64,000 bases of DNA from Kitagawia praeruptora (GCA_037693485.1 CM075352.1:71488001-71552000); one strand, 5' to 3'. Counted from the stretch's first letter, positions 21,104 to 33,017 are shown. Notes: a model not told the origin generated them from the letters alone. Numbers and translations: made by a program.

Positions 21104-24100
21104 ATGGCAGCTCAGAGAAGATTACCTAAATCAGTAGCCTACAAGTTTGGTGACTTTGATTTTATGACAAACAATCATGTTGCAGCTATTACCAACAAGG
21201 AAGGAGTATCATCTGATTTTCATCCAATCATGGACTTTCTGGTGTATGGACCATTAAGTTATGCATTGACAGCATCTCCACAGATTAATCAAGTAGCTGT
21301 TTCACAAGCTTGGAAGAATGCTGAGGTAATTGATTCTACTCAGAGTCAATCAGGTAAGATTGTTCTACATTTAGGACAAGATTCATTTGACATTACTGAA
21401 TCTGTTGTTAATTCAGTACTTTGCTTACCTGTTACTGATAGTTATGAGAATGTACCATCTGATGATAATATAAGAACTATGTTGTCTGAATTAGGTTATA
21501 GTGGACCTCTAGATAACATGAGCCAGTTGAATAGGTCTTTTCTTAGAAAGGAATGGTCTTTTTACTTTGATCAAATTGCTAAATGTTTTACTGGCAAATG
21601 TAGTTCTTTTCAGCAAATTACTTCTGTTACATCACATATTGCTTATAGTTTGCTTTATGACAGAGTAATCAACATTGGTCATATTATCTTAAGTCAGATG
21701 AGTATTAAACTTGGGTTAAGAGATCAAAACAGGAAAATGGTTTATTATCATAGATTTATGCAATTGTTTGTTAACCATTTCGTTCCTGATGTTGAAACTA
21801 GATTTGGTAGAGAACATTGTGTTTCTTCTTATGAACAGCAAAAGAGAATTTTCTCTGACATTACAAAGAAGGACAATGAAAAGAATCTAGATGAAATACC
21901 TGTAATTCATTATCCACATCATGTTCAGGTAATTCTTAAAACTCATCTTCCTACTCTCTACAATTCTTCTTTCTTTTGTGGTGAAATGGCTCAGGAATCT
22001 CAATTGGAGGAGAACCCACCTGTGTCTACCCAAGTAGCCCAAAACATTATAGTCTCTGAAACAATTCAAGAACCAAATTTTGATCCACAGCCTATTGTTT
22101 CAAAGAAACCAACCTCTGGTGTTTCTCAAAAGACATCAGTTGTAAGGAAAAGAAGATTTGTTGTGTCAAGTAGTAGTAGTAATTCTAGTGAAGATGATGA
22201 TGATTTAACTCTTGCTGAGAGAGCAGAATTGAAGGCTGCAATTCAACTTTCTTTGTTAGCACAAAGAGATGAAAAACCTAGTCACAGCCAGGCTGCAGTC
22301 TCCCAAAAGGCTGTAGTTCTTAAAAAGGGAAAACAGTTACTGGATACTGTCTCTCAAAAGACTGTGTCTATTGAACAAAGATCTCATCCCAAGATCACTT
22401 CTGTGTCTACACCTCTTGAGTCTTCTCAGGATAAATCTTTTGCTCACTATACCAGGAGAACAAGGAGAAAGATTCAATTGTCACCTACACACACAGAGTC
22501 TAGTCCAACTAATATCATGCAGGTTTCTACAAATCAAGCTACATCTATGTCAGTATTTGACAAGAGAGATCTGGATATTGATTCTTCATGGGAAACTACA
22601 TTATCATACAGACTGGCTATGAGACTAATTTCTCTCAAAGTGAAGTTGTCAAGGCCTGTTCTAGATTTTCTGGTTGAAAGAGTACCAAAACTTTTATTTC
22701 CAGATGAATATGGACTTCTACATCAAAGACTTGACTTAATGAAGATGTATTTCTATGTATCTGTCAGAAGACAATTAGTCAAGAAATTTGGACTCTCGAA
22801 GCATGTTGCACTTCAATCACTTCATGCATATTTATTTGACAAGGATGTAATTATTGAAGATGCTTCAGCTCAAGGTGAAAAACTGGAGGAAGTAGATAGA
22901 GGAAAGCAGTCAACAGAAGGTACTATTGCACCAGTGGTGAATAGTAGGAAAGATCAGATCACAGTCACTGTAACACAAGAACCATCTAGTCAGAGGAAGG
23001 ATGACTCAGGAGCTGTGATAGCTGATGTTGAAAGGTCTTCTGTGATGACTGAGAATGCAAGTGAGATACCCTATGATATGGGAGGAATGACTTTGGTTGA
23101 TTTTTCTGAAGATCAAACAAATTTTGTTCAGTCAGAGTCTATTCACCTTGAGGGTGTGTCTCAGCAAACAACACTTAAAGACGATGATGTACTAACTATG
23201 GTGTCTAATGAAGTATTACTGAAGACATCAGAGTTTAGTAAAGAACCTGAAAGTGGTATACTGGAGCCTGTAGTTTCTGAAAGGAAAGAAGATGATTGTA
23301 TGGGTTCAGAGACTATAGCAGCTCACTCCTTGGAGAAAACCTCAAGCCACATGCCATATGAGGAACCCTCTCTCCATGTGAGTTCAGGTATAAAAACTCC
23401 TTCTAAACTCTATTTTTCTGTAGGTCATGAGAGCACTTATCTAAATTTGAGTGATACAGTTGAAAAGATGGACTTAGATCCACAATTTGAGCGGCTGGCT
23501 CCTGACCAGGCAAAAGGTGAGGTAGAAAGAGTGTTGACTTTAGAAAGTCAAAGTGAGAATGAGGGTATGGATGATCAACTCCATAGTGAGGGAGAGAAAA
23601 TTAGGAAACCATCATTTGATTTCTGGGATCAGGTTTTTCCTGAATCTTGGTCTGAAAATTTGGGTATGGATGCTGGTACTTATTCATTCATCAAAATGTA
23701 TCAGAAGAATGACCTAGCACATCACAATGCAAAGCCAGAAGTTAAAGCTCAGAAGCAAAAGGAGAGGCTTGCAGAAATCATTAACAGAAGAGGTGCCAGG
23801 ATAAAGCAATCTCTTGATACATATGTACCAGATGAAGATCCTAATGATCCTAGTGTTCCTTTGTATGTACTTCCAATATCAGCTAGAATTGAGACATCAA
23901 CAGTCTCTGATCACTCTAAGGAGGAGTCAGGATTTGAAGATGTTAGTACACAGAATACTGGTGAACGAGATGATGATCATGTTTCAGTTCCAGAACAGAA
24001 AGATGAAGATGTTGATACTTCTAATCAGGTTTTATTACTTGAATATCATACAACTCAAGCAACTTCTTCTACAAGATTTGAAGATACAGTTCTTTCTGAT

Positions 24101-24424
24101 TCTGATACTGAAGATACTAGAAGCACTTCCAATATTGAAGTTCATTCTGATGTTTTGAAAGATATTCAGAATTCTCAAATTGCTATTCAAACAAGACTTC
24201 AATCACTTGAAGATAACCAAGTCACAATTATGGAAAATCAAGCAGTTCTTATGAATCTCATTTGTTCTGTTTCTGAATCTCTTGGAATTAATGTTGCTGA
24301 TGTCAAAAAGGGGGAGATAAAGACAATTCAAAGACAACAACAACACCACCAGACTGAAGATAAAGCTGGGGGAGATAAAGATCAGACAAAGGATAGTAAA
24401 AAGAAGAACAACATTAATAGGTAA
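21104..24424 (+). CDS. Third (env-like) ORF of element A, intact
   Basis: 1106 codons from ATG 21104, uninterrupted. The N-terminal 280 residues form the core shared with B, C and D: PIMDFLVYGPLSYALT (near 45), LRKEWSFYFDQIAKCF (near 146), YSLLYDRVINIGHIILSQM (near 187), YYHRFMQLFVNHFVP (near 216) and KRIFSDIT (near 251). The middle is a long acidic Ser-rich linker with three VSQK copies. The C-terminus has a short coiled coil (IQTRLQSLEDNQVTIMENQ) then DVKKGEIK, whose codons contain AAAAAGGGGGAGAT, and a Lys/Gln-rich tail. No signal peptide or membrane helix by eye. Function unknown. Confidence 0.85.
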   Translation: MAAQRRLPKSVAYKFGDFDFMTNNHVAAITNKEGVSSDFHPIMDFLVYGPLSYALTASPQINQVAVSQAWKNAEVIDSTQSQSGKIVLHLGQDSFDITESVVNSVLCLPVTDSYENVPSDDNIRTMLSELGYSGPLDNMSQLNRSFLRKEWSFYFDQIAKCFTGKCSSFQQITSVTSHIAYSLLYDRVINIGHIILSQMSIKLGLRDQNRKMVYYHRFMQLFVNHFVPDVETRFGREHCVSSYEQQKRIFSDITKKDNEKNLDEIPVIHYPHHVQVILKTHLPTLYNSSFFCGEMAQESQLEENPPVSTQVAQNIIVSETIQEPNFDPQPIVSKKPTSGVSQKTSVVRKRRFVVSSSSSNSSEDDDDLTLAERAELKAAIQLSLLAQRDEKPSHSQAAVSQKAVVLKKGKQLLDTVSQKTVSIEQRSHPKITSVSTPLESSQDKSFAHYTRRTRRKIQLSPTHTESSPTNIMQVSTNQATSMSVFDKRDLDIDSSWETTLSYRLAMRLISLKVKLSRPVLDFLVERVPKLLFPDEYGLLHQRLDLMKMYFYVSVRRQLVKKFGLSKHVALQSLHAYLFDKDVIIEDASAQGEKLEEVDRGKQSTEGTIAPVVNSRKDQITVTVTQEPSSQRKDDSGAVIADVERSSVMTENASEIPYDMGGMTLVDFSEDQTNFVQSESIHLEGVSQQTTLKDDDVLTMVSNEVLLKTSEFSKEPESGILEPVVSERKEDDCMGSETIAAHSLEKTSSHMPYEEPSLHVSSGIKTPSKLYFSVGHESTYLNLSDTVEKMDLDPQFERLAPDQAKGEVERVLTLESQSENEGMDDQLHSEGEKIRKPSFDFWDQVFPESWSENLGMDAGTYSFIKMYQKNDLAHHNAKPEVKAQKQKERLAEIINRRGARIKQSLDTYVPDEDPNDPSVPLYVLPISARIETSTVSDHSKEESGFEDVSTQNTGERDDDHVSVPEQKDEDVDTSNQVLLLEYHTTQATSSTRFEDTVLSDSDTEDTRSTSNIEVHSDVLKDIQNSQIAIQTRLQSLEDNQVTIMENQAVLMNLICSVSESLGINVADVKKGEIKTIQRQQQHHQTEDKAGGDKDQTKDSKKKNNINR
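24305..24376 (+). other. Polypurine tracts inside the env-like ORF of A
   Basis: AAAAAGGGGGAGAT at 24305-24318 and GGGGGAGAT at 24368-24376 repeat the true 3' tract (AGGGGGAGAT at 24603). D and C have AAAAAGGGGGAGA at the same place in their third ORFs. Multiple polypurine tracts near the 3' end have been described for Sireviruses. Confidence 0.55.
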
Positions 24425-24602
24425 AGGAAGAGCAGCATTAATAGTTAAAATTCTTTCTTCTAAGTACTAGATAAGCGTCTACATCTGAGAAGGAGGTACT
24501 TAAACTTCATAATTCTACATTCATAAATTCTATTCTGGTTGTATTGTTATATGTTTTGACATCCACAACTTAGATTTATGCTTCAGATTATAAAGCATAA
24601 AT

Positions 24603-24612
24603 AGGGGGAGAT
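24603..24612 (+). other. 3' polypurine tract of A
   Basis: AGGGGGAGAT directly before the LTR start TGTTAGGAAT. Confidence 0.9.
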
Positions 24613-25344
24613 TGTTAGGAATAATTCATAAGTTGTGATGTTAAGAATAGAATTTACACATTATACTTCTTGTAATCCTGATCTTATAAAGGATTTAGCA
24701 CAGTATATAGGTTTTATGTGTAAAACAGTTATCTGTATAGTTTAGTCAGGAATGAACAGTGTATCGGAGACTACATGTCAGGAACAGAGAGCAAATCCTG
24801 ATGACGGTCCAATACTGATGGTTGGTCAGATACTGATGCAGTGTACAGATCCTGATATCAGTCATGTTACTGATGATGTCATTATAGATACTACAGAAAC
24901 TGGCAAGTTCTATAAAACAGGATCGTTGTTTGAAAAACAAGCAAGAAGACATTATGAAGGAAAGAGTTTTTCTATTGAAGGAAACTATCGACTAGAAGGC
25001 AGAACATTGTCATGTATAGATTATATCTTTCTGTTATTAGTTGATAGGTAGCATTATAAATACTCTCTCAATATCATTGTAAAGAGCGTGAGTCGAACTA
25101 GTGAATGTGCGTAGCTCTGTATAAGGTTTGTATTCGAGAGTTCGAAACAAACAGAGAGATATTTGTATTGTCAGCAGCTGCTAAAGGTATTGTACACCTT
25201 TGGTAGAGTTTGTATTTGATCTTATTAATACAAACAAGAGTTTGATTCATTCGTTTATTCTTGTTCATATAATCAAGCAAAAATCAGACACGATTATATA
25301 ACTTGTATTCAACCCCCCCCTTCTACAAGTTATTCGAGTTAACA
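24613..25344 (+). repeat. 3' LTR of A
   Basis: 732 bp from TGTTAGGAATAATT to TCGAGTTAACA. U3 (about 24670-24900) is packed with ATCCTGAT, TACTGATG and TCAGGAA words, the motif of A. TATA box at 25055-25062. Near the end is the C8 run TTGTATTCAACCCCCCCC followed by TTCTACAAG. The partner LTR is outside the window. Confidence 0.88.
25055..25062 (+). promoter_or_regulatory. TATA box of A 3' LTR
   Basis: TATAAATA about 280 bp before the LTR end, the same spacing as in B. Confidence 0.65.
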
Positions 25345-28300
25345 GTACCATCAGACATGAAGTATAAGAGATAATCCTTTTCCAAACTCTTTTGATAAAC
25401 CAACTGTACTGATTCCAGTCTATCTAAACTCTCTTGAGTTACACCACGACCTGGAACAGCCAGTGAGGAAGGATCTCTAGGACCAGTTTGTTGTCTTTGA
25501 TCTCTATGAGAGCCTAGTTTAGCTTTATTACTTCCAATCTTTCTAGCTAAACCTTTTCCATCTGAAAAATCCATAGGACCTCCAGTCTCTGGGGTTGGTT
25601 CAAACACTGATGTCTTCCCAAACATTGATTGTAACATAGAAGAAGATAGAGAGTTCTGCACAACTCTTTTAGCAACATGAGTTGTGTTTGATTTCTTTGA
25701 CATGCTCTCCTCTTTAGCAATGCCTTTAAGCTTTTGCTTAGCTTCTACTTCTGTTGGCTTTTTGAATACTTGCATCCTTTGATTAGCTACAACATTTTCT
25801 TTGATTTCAATGCCTTTAAGAACAGGCCTAGAAGCTTTCACATTTTGCTTACCCTTACCAGACTTCAAAGCTTTCTGATGTTCAGCTTGTAAACTCTTCT
25901 CTTCAGCTTGAATGTCTGCAAGAGTAACTCCTTCTTCATTCTCCTCTAAAAATACTTTGGCAGCTAACTCTTCATCAGTCTGTGGATTATCAGTAAATAG
26001 CAAACTCTGGGTCTTAGATGTACCCTGAGTATCAGTATTTACCCCACCAGACTTTGACTTAGAAGTTTTGTCAGATAGTAAACTCTTCTCAGTTGCCCTT
26101 GACCTCATATTTCTTTGACCTTTTGCTCCTCCATCTCCTGCATCATCCTTCTGAGTCAGAGTTTGAGATTGCCTGCATTTAGTCTTAGCATTTCTCTCCC
26201 CCTTTTTGACATCATCAGGCATGAGAATGGATGTAATCAGCTCCAAAGAAGAAGCAATAACATCAACCTTATCAGACAAACTATTCTGATTTTCTTCAAT
26301 CTTTGTCCGTCTGTCAGCCATAGATTCTTGAGGCTTGGAGAATTTGGTAATCTTGAGTTTGGTGTCAAACTCCAGAGTCATATCCTTATCCTTAATATCA
26401 TCTTTTAGACCGGTAATTGACTTCTGACAATCATCAAGTCTGCCATCCAGTGTTTTGACTTGCACCATTGCGGCCTTCAAACAGGAGAGAATATCTGGAT
26501 TTGAAATTTCAGTAGCAGTTTGTTTCACAAAATCTGCTGCTCTCCCTCTAGGAAAAATACAATCTTCCTTATACCAATTTGCAGAAAACTTAGCAAGATA
26601 CTCTGCTTCAATCTCATGTTGTTTGGAAGGCTGAGTGAATGGTGCATGCTTTCCATCAGTCTGCACAGGTGCACTTGTAAAGAATCAGAGTTTAAACTCT
26701 CTTCACCTTCAGCTACAACACTATCATGTTCAACATTCTCTGCAATTTGAACATTCTCAGCAACAGTGTGCTCAGTTTCTACAACAGCCTCAGCTGTATT
26801 CTCTACAACAATTTCTGCAGCTTCTGCATTCTGTTCAATAACTCCAGCATTCTCTGCAACATCTTCAACATTCTGGACAGAGTGTTTTTCAGACTCAACA
26901 TTCTTATCAACATTCTCTGCATGAGAAACAACTGCAGGCAGAATATCAGAGTTTAAGTCCTTTGTTGCCTTTTCAATTTCTTCACCATGATCAGAACCCT
27001 GGTGAGCATCCGAAAATACATCAGTATGAGAAGCTACTGTTTCTTCAAGAAGTACAGTAGGCTGAGCAACTGCACCAGTTTCTTCAGAGTGAACAGGAAG
27101 AGAAGAAGTAGGAAGAATCACAGGATTAGAGAATGACATGGCAGTCTCAGCAAAATCATCCAGAGTAAATCCATCTCTGTTGTTATCATCCATATGCATA
27201 TTGACAGGTGATTTCTCAGATTCTTTAGTAGCATCTATCTCAACAACCATTTCATCATCTGAATCAGATATGACCAGCTTCCTTCTTTTGTAAGTATGCA
27301 ACTTAACAGGTGCCTCAGCTTCAGAAGAATAAGAAGACTCTTCATCAACAAGGGATGATGATGGTGATGGTGATCTATTTGCTCTTTCCTTTTTCTCTTT
27401 TCTGGCTAGTGTAGCTCTAGCAAGTCTGTGTCTTGAGTTATGAGCTACATGCTTAGTTCTTCCCTTACGTTTGGATGGTTGAGAGTGAGTAGGATGCTGA
27501 GATTTTGGTGGTTGTTGGTCATAGTGTAGTGGTTCAGAGTTTAAAGGATTAGAGTGTACTTGTTCAGTGTTTATTGGTTCAGGATGAGTTTGTGGTTGAG
27601 TGTCAGAGTTTAGTGTTTCAGTGTTTAGTGGCTCAGGATTGATTTGAGGTTGTTGAGTGTGTTGAGGTTCTTGAGATTGTTGAGGTTCCTGTGGTTTATT
27701 TATGAAATTCTGTAACGCAAGAGGATAAACTAGAGCAGGCACCTCCCTGTTGCCATCCTTATTTGTCAAATCAGAGAATATTCTCTTATTGACCTTAAAA
27801 GGCTGAATCTCATCAGTTGCAGCAATTGCAACATTTGGCACACAAGCAGAAAACAGTAGTTGATAAAATCTAGCAAAATATACAGTTCTAGATACTGACA
27901 ACCTACCTCCTATATTCATTAACACATGTCTTCCAAAATCGAAATTAGAACCATAAAGAAGAGAATACCCGATTTGGAGACTATCAGTAGGAATTGCATC
28001 CCAATTGGTGACCTTGTTTCCAAAAGCCCTTGTAATACAGTCGAAGAAGAAACTCCATTCTTTTCGTAACTGAGGTCTTTTTACTGACCCAATCTTGTCC
28101 AATGAACCTAAGTACCCAATCTGCTGCAGCACCTCTCTCAGATGCGTTTCAGAAACAATAGCATATGAAGTATGAATTTCAAAGTCCATGGTTTCTCTGA
28201 CTGTATCTGGAGTGATAACATAGTCAGTTTCGTTATATGTAAAAATAATTGACGGTGTCCCATTCTCTCCACCATCATCATATACAGAGTTTTGCCAGAA

Positions 28301-28480
28301 TGAAGCAATTTGAGATGCAGACAGCGTTTGAGGTTCGACCAAAGCATAACCAACTTCTGAATCTCTCAAGAAATTCTGCATCAAATGAAAAGCTTCTCGA
28401 GCGTTTTCAGTGATCAACGGAGCTGCATAATTATTAGAAACAAACAAAAGACCAAGCGTGTTGAAAGGTTTGGTTGCCAT
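25345..28480 (-). pseudogene. Third (env-like) ORF of D, frameshifted and cut by A
   Basis: Starts at ATG 28480 (MATKPFNTLG). N-terminal core as in A: LRKEWSFFFDCITRAF (near 134), YSLLYGSNFDFGRHVLMNI (near 171), YFARFYQLLFSACVP and KRIFSDLT. A Pro/Gln-rich linker (QSQEPQHTQQPQ) and an acidic linker full of AEN repeats follow. Near 26670-26680 the frame changes by one; the second frame continues (QTDGKHAPFTQ) through a coiled coil and DVKKGERN to 25345. There A's LTR cuts it and supplies a chance stop at 25323-25325. The C-terminal end of the original ORF is missing from the window. Confidence 0.85.
26193..26208 (-). other. Polypurine tract inside the env-like ORF of D
   Basis: Minus strand CAAAAAGGGGGAGAGA codes KKGER, at the same place relative to the coiled coil as in A and C. 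Confidence 0.5.
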
Positions 28481-30160
28481 TAGAATAGTTTGAGAAGAAA
28501 TACGAATGAAAATGATATGAGTGAAGAGTGTTTGATGAAATTTTCAAGTGAAAATGATATGAAACCGTGAATGAAAGTGTAAAAAGTGAATATGAGTGGG
28601 TGAAAGTGAATATGAAGTAAAGAGTGAATCTCAAACGTTTTCGCCTTAAAACACGCAACCACTTACCATAATTAGTAAAACACGATCATTGAAAGATATG
28701 TGAGTGGGACACATGTCAAATGATCAGCAGAACAAATGTGCATACTCAGTAATTACACCCCAATTACTGCTACCTTCTCTCATTAATTACTTGCACAAAT
28801 AAACACTTTAACACTAACCACCAGCTGTCAAAAACTCTTTTTACCCCAAATTTGAAATCATCTGAAATAAAATGTACCTTAGAGTATTTCGACAAAAATT
28901 CATCAATGTTTATCACTTCTCCAACTTTGTAACTGAAACCCTTTCAAATACTGCACAAATGTGATTTTTGTGTGTGGATAGCAGAGTTTACTAATCCAAT
29001 TTTTAGAGCATCTAATTTTTCATAAATTCCATAATACTAAATCAGTAAATACTGGATGCACAAACTCTGATTGTAAACACTGACTATATGATGAATGCTA
29101 AACTCTGTAGTAACTTAAATACAGAAATCTGAATACACCTATTCCCTTTGATGTCCATGATAATCCAAGTAAACACACAGTCTTTATAGACAAAAGATCA
29201 AGAGACAGATATCAAAGCATCATTCAGTGAGTTGCATGTCAAGGATTTGATTAAACCCACAAACTCTCAAATCACACAAGTGTTTAGGGACAAAGTTTAC
29301 ACTCAAGTTCAATCAGTAAAAGCAGATGCTGCCATATGCTTGGTTGTCCACCAAATTTACACTACTTTGAATACATGTGTGCACAAATCAAAAGGACTTT
29401 ATTCAGGGTTGATATTTGGTTGAAATCAAACAGGTGAGAAGAAAGAAAATAAAATGAATAAATGACTAACTGAACAATTTAGTAGAGTAAAGTGTTCAGT
29501 TGTCTAAGTACATATTTGTACAAGATGATCAGGATATATACATTTTTTTATGTATATATATCCTCCGAATAAACTTTCCTTTGTAGAGAAACTCTCACTT
29601 GTTTGCTTTTCAATTTTCAAAAGAATCTAACTGCTCTTGATACATCATTGTTTAAGAGAACAGTTAATAAGGCTCAAAGGGGTTCAGTAAGAGTTTAATG
29701 TAAGGTCAGTGTTTGAATAAATGTGGTAAATCCTATTGCCTTTATCATTTTCATGCACACACATATCATGCAGTCTCAAAATGGTTTAAAACAAGTTCTA
29801 GAGCAACATACTTACTGATGAACATCACACAACAATTAAAAATTGATTGATATAAAATGTATCAATCACTTATCTGGCTCAAATTCTCACAGGGTGCAGA
29901 CATGCTTTAGTACTCACCAAAATAAACAATGACACATCTCAAGTTTTATAATTTTCACAAGTCCAAACAAGGAATCATCAAGTACCGTGTAAATGTCTTG
30001 GGAACAGAGTGTCACTAATCAGAGTTTAGAAGTCATCAATATCAAAAATTATTAATGAGAGGTAATGCACACACCATTTACAGACTCAGAGTTTAGGAGA
30101 AATAAACTAAGAGATGCTATAAATATGAACAGTATCATGCTTGTGTTGAATTTCTGCACA
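28481..30160 (-). other. Pol-to-env spacer of D, left part
   Basis: No convincing gene in 1.68 kb. CAGAGTTTA/TAAACTCTG words recur near 28983, 29100, 30018 and 30088, with variants near 29060 and 29270. The rest is AT-rich. It continues beyond C at 43143. Confidence 0.6.
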
Positions 30161-30165
30161 GTCTA
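30161..30165. repeat. Target-site duplication of C, left copy (GTCTA)
   Basis: GTCTA directly before the C LTR; matched at 43138-43142. Confidence 0.95.
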
Positions 30166-31153
30166 TGTTATTCCCAGATTACACACTTGTATAATTGTAG
30201 AAGGGGGGGGGGTTGAATACAATTCTTGATAGTTATAAATTTCTGATAAAAACCACAGAAATCTATAAAGAAATAATTGCTGAATAGAAATAGTTCACAA
30301 CCACATAAAAAATCAGGTGGTTAAATGTACCACCTGAGACTTTTATTTGAAGAAAACCCTGTGATACAAATGTACACAGCTTCTGTGTTTACAACTCTTT
30401 GCTTCTAAAGATATTCAAGAAACCCTAAGCAAATATGTATGTTTTCTTACTTACTAAAGAGTTGCTACACTTGGTTATATATCCCAAGTTTACAAGTACT
30501 ACAGGAATAAGATAATATTAATCTAATTCTAGTTGACTTGCTACTCCACTCCAAATCCACATGTAGCCGAAAGGTTGTCCTTGTGAACAGATATGTCCCC
30601 TGCACCTTTCTTGTATGTACTGTGTAAATGGAATGCTTCTTTCTTCTGTGTTTCCAAAGTATGGCTGCCATACTGCTTTTTATACCTACTATCAACCCAT
30701 GTGATCTGTCAGTCAAACCTGTCCTTATCAACTGCTAATTCCTAGCTAGCATAGGATAAAGTGACAATGATTATCCGTTGATGTTGTGCACACTTATCCG
30801 TTGATGGTAGTTTGAGCTGTATCCGTTGATCGAGTAGATTTGAGTTGTATCCGTTGATAGAGCCCTGTTCTTATTCGTTGATACACTTTCACTTAGACAG
30901 AATTACATAACATAGCTTATTTACAATTGGCTACCCTATTCTGCCTATCCATTGATGGTCAACATGACTCTGAATAAAAACACTATCAACTGATAAATAG
31001 AGATATTGCAGTATGCTACTAAACCTCATCCGTTGATGAGCTACCTGTCAACGAATAGAGTTATAAGGTCTTATCCGTTGACAGTTACAAAACTTGACTT
31101 ATACAATTTTGCTTGAATGTTAAGTTATCATCAACTACAACATATTCCTAACA
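30166..31153 (-). repeat. 3' LTR of C
   Basis: 988 bp; minus strand starts TGTTAGGAATATGT and ends GGGAATAACA. It holds six exact ATCCGTTGA words and several one-base variants (30770-31085). Minus-strand TATAAAAA at 30684-30677. A C10 run near the end (G10 on the plus strand at about 30204). Confidence 0.95.
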
Positions 31154-31167
31154 ATCTCCCCCAATTT
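31154..31167 (-). other. 3' polypurine tract of C
   Basis: Minus strand AAATTGGGGGAGAT directly before the LTR start TGTTAGG, identical to the tract of B. Confidence 0.92.
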
Positions 31168-33017
31168 ATACTTGATGGCAATAAAGCATAAATTCAGAAC
31201 CTTGATGATAACAAAACATTCCTAAAGATATATACACACTACAGTATGCAAAAATTGTATTAAGCTGCAAAAATTAAAAACAGAAAGCTTTAAGAAACTT
31301 ATCAGAGATGTGCTCCTTTAGATTGAGCAGATTAATGATGTTTCCTCTCTCTGGTTGGCTGCACCCTTGACTTTCCTTCCTTGGCAGAGTTGGACTCAAT
31401 TTGCACTTGAAGTTGCCTATAGAAGGTATCTTCTTCAACAACTTTTGGATTTAGCTTTAGTTGTAACCATCTTAGGTAATCAGAACTAGCCTTTGACAGT
31501 TGGTCTTCTAACCTGAAGAATCTCCTAGTGTCCTCTTCATCCCTGAACTCCATCATCCAAAAGGGTTGAATATGGATTTTCTGTCCATTATATGGGATCT
31601 TCATTTTCTTTGGTAGACTTGAGGGTGAGTTCCATTCTCTCCTTATTTCTTCTATTCTGCTGATTATCTCCCTTCTGGCTGTCTCAGAGAACCCTGTGTG
31701 TCTCTTGAATGCTGAGAACACTTTGGTCAATGTATGATAATTCTCTCCAAGAACCTTCTGTAATGGCCATGTCCTCTGACTTCCTCCATTGTAGACAAAC
31801 ACTAATCTCTCAGGTTGATTCTTGTACTTGTCAATTCCTCTTACTTCTGACAATTCATCCAAATATAGATCCATGCCAGAGTATTCTACAATTTCTGCCT
31901 GATGGATAAAATCTTCTTTGTTTTCCAAGATTGGTTGTTTGACAATGGCAGGTACCCCAGCAACTTGAACTGGTCCCTTTGAAAGTTGCTTCTTTGGAGC
32001 CCTTTTCTTCTGTTTTGGATTCAGCAAGAATGAAGGAACTTCAATTGAATCAAAATTCATTGGTTCTTCCTTAGGCATTATGGGGTCACCATGAAAGTTT
32101 ACAGTTGGGTCGACTACTGTTGCAGATATAGGTACTGATGAGCCAATGGTTTCTTTTTCTGGAGAGGGTTCTGGAGAAAGAACCCTCTTGGTTTTAGCTT
32201 TCCTTCTTTTAGGTTTGAATTTGGGAACTTCCTCAGGTTCCTTCATTTCAACCTCTACCTCATCCATTAACTCTTGAGCCAGCCTGGCTTGCTTCTCATC
32301 TGAGTTTTCATATTGATTTTCTGTACTTGGATGGGCTTCCCTTTGGATTCTGGAGACTTCTTCTCTTTTAGCTTCCATAAATCTAGGATGGCTGTTGGAT
32401 ATATTTAATACTTTTCCATTCCTCATGATTACAGCCATCCAATCTCTTACACTCTTATTTGTCTGTACTTTGAACTCCATGATTGTTTTTCCCATTAGCT
32501 TTTCTTCATCATTCTTGGGAAATGGGTAGTCCAATTGAAGCTTGTTCTTCCCATTTTCCTTTGGTGGTGAGTAGGCTCTGGTTTTGACGGCAGGTTCAAA
32601 TTCTTTGACAAATGATGGCTCAGCATCATAGAATGCAGGAGCCACAACCCTTGGAGTGAGCACCTTCATGATTGTGGTTGATATTGTTGGAGCAGAAGAT
32701 TGAGCATTAAGGAACAGAGATGATGCAATTGATTCATTGATCATCCTCTCTGCCTTTAGGATTCTTTCATTAGTCTTCTTGTTGATCTTTTCCAAAGCTT
32801 CTATTCTGGCTTGCCTTTCACCATCTGAGATTTCTTCTAAGTTTTGAATCTCAGGCAAAGCCACTTGTTTCTTCATAGGGGAAGCCTTTATCTCAAACTC
32901 TGTTGGATTGACCACTACAGTTGGCTGTTGCTCCCCCTCACTCTGTGCTATCTCACTAATGGTAGCTTGAAATTGGCCAGTAGATGTTGCAGCCTCTTCT
33001 GTGCTTGTTCCCATTTT

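Larger units (their letters stand above)
1..25344 (+). mobile_element. Element A: Sirevirus-like Ty1/copia retrotransposon, 5' end outside window, interrupted by element B
   Basis: Order seen: partial gag, pol, spacer, third (env-like) ORF, polypurine tract, 3' LTR (24613-25344). The 5' LTR and gag start lie left of the window. B (5668-20204 plus one copy of its AAGAT duplication) sits in the non-coding spacer between pol and the third ORF, so no sense ORF of A is cut. The visible gag, pol and third ORF of A are all open. The right end abuts the env-like ORF of D, so A is an insertion in D. Its own target duplication cannot be checked because only the right flank (GTACC) is visible. Integrase before RT shows the Ty1/copia order; the long third ORF and multiple CCHC knuckles fit Sireviruses. 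Confidence 0.9.

Noticed and set aside
21104..24424. A functional viral envelope glycoprotein
   Set aside because: No signal peptide, membrane anchor or glycoprotein-like Cys pattern visible; 'env-like' is kept only as a positional name.
24752..25051. 99-codon ORF in the LTR of A
   Set aside because: Lies in U3 upstream of the TATA box and consists largely of the A motif words.
29232..29423. 63-codon plus-strand ORF in the spacer of D
   Set aside because: No ATG start at its beginning, short, no similarity to the antisense ORF of A.
30465..30731. 88-codon minus-strand ORF present in both LTRs of C (also 42449-42715)
   Set aside because: It runs across the TATA box and is duplicated only because the LTR is; no codon signal beyond that.
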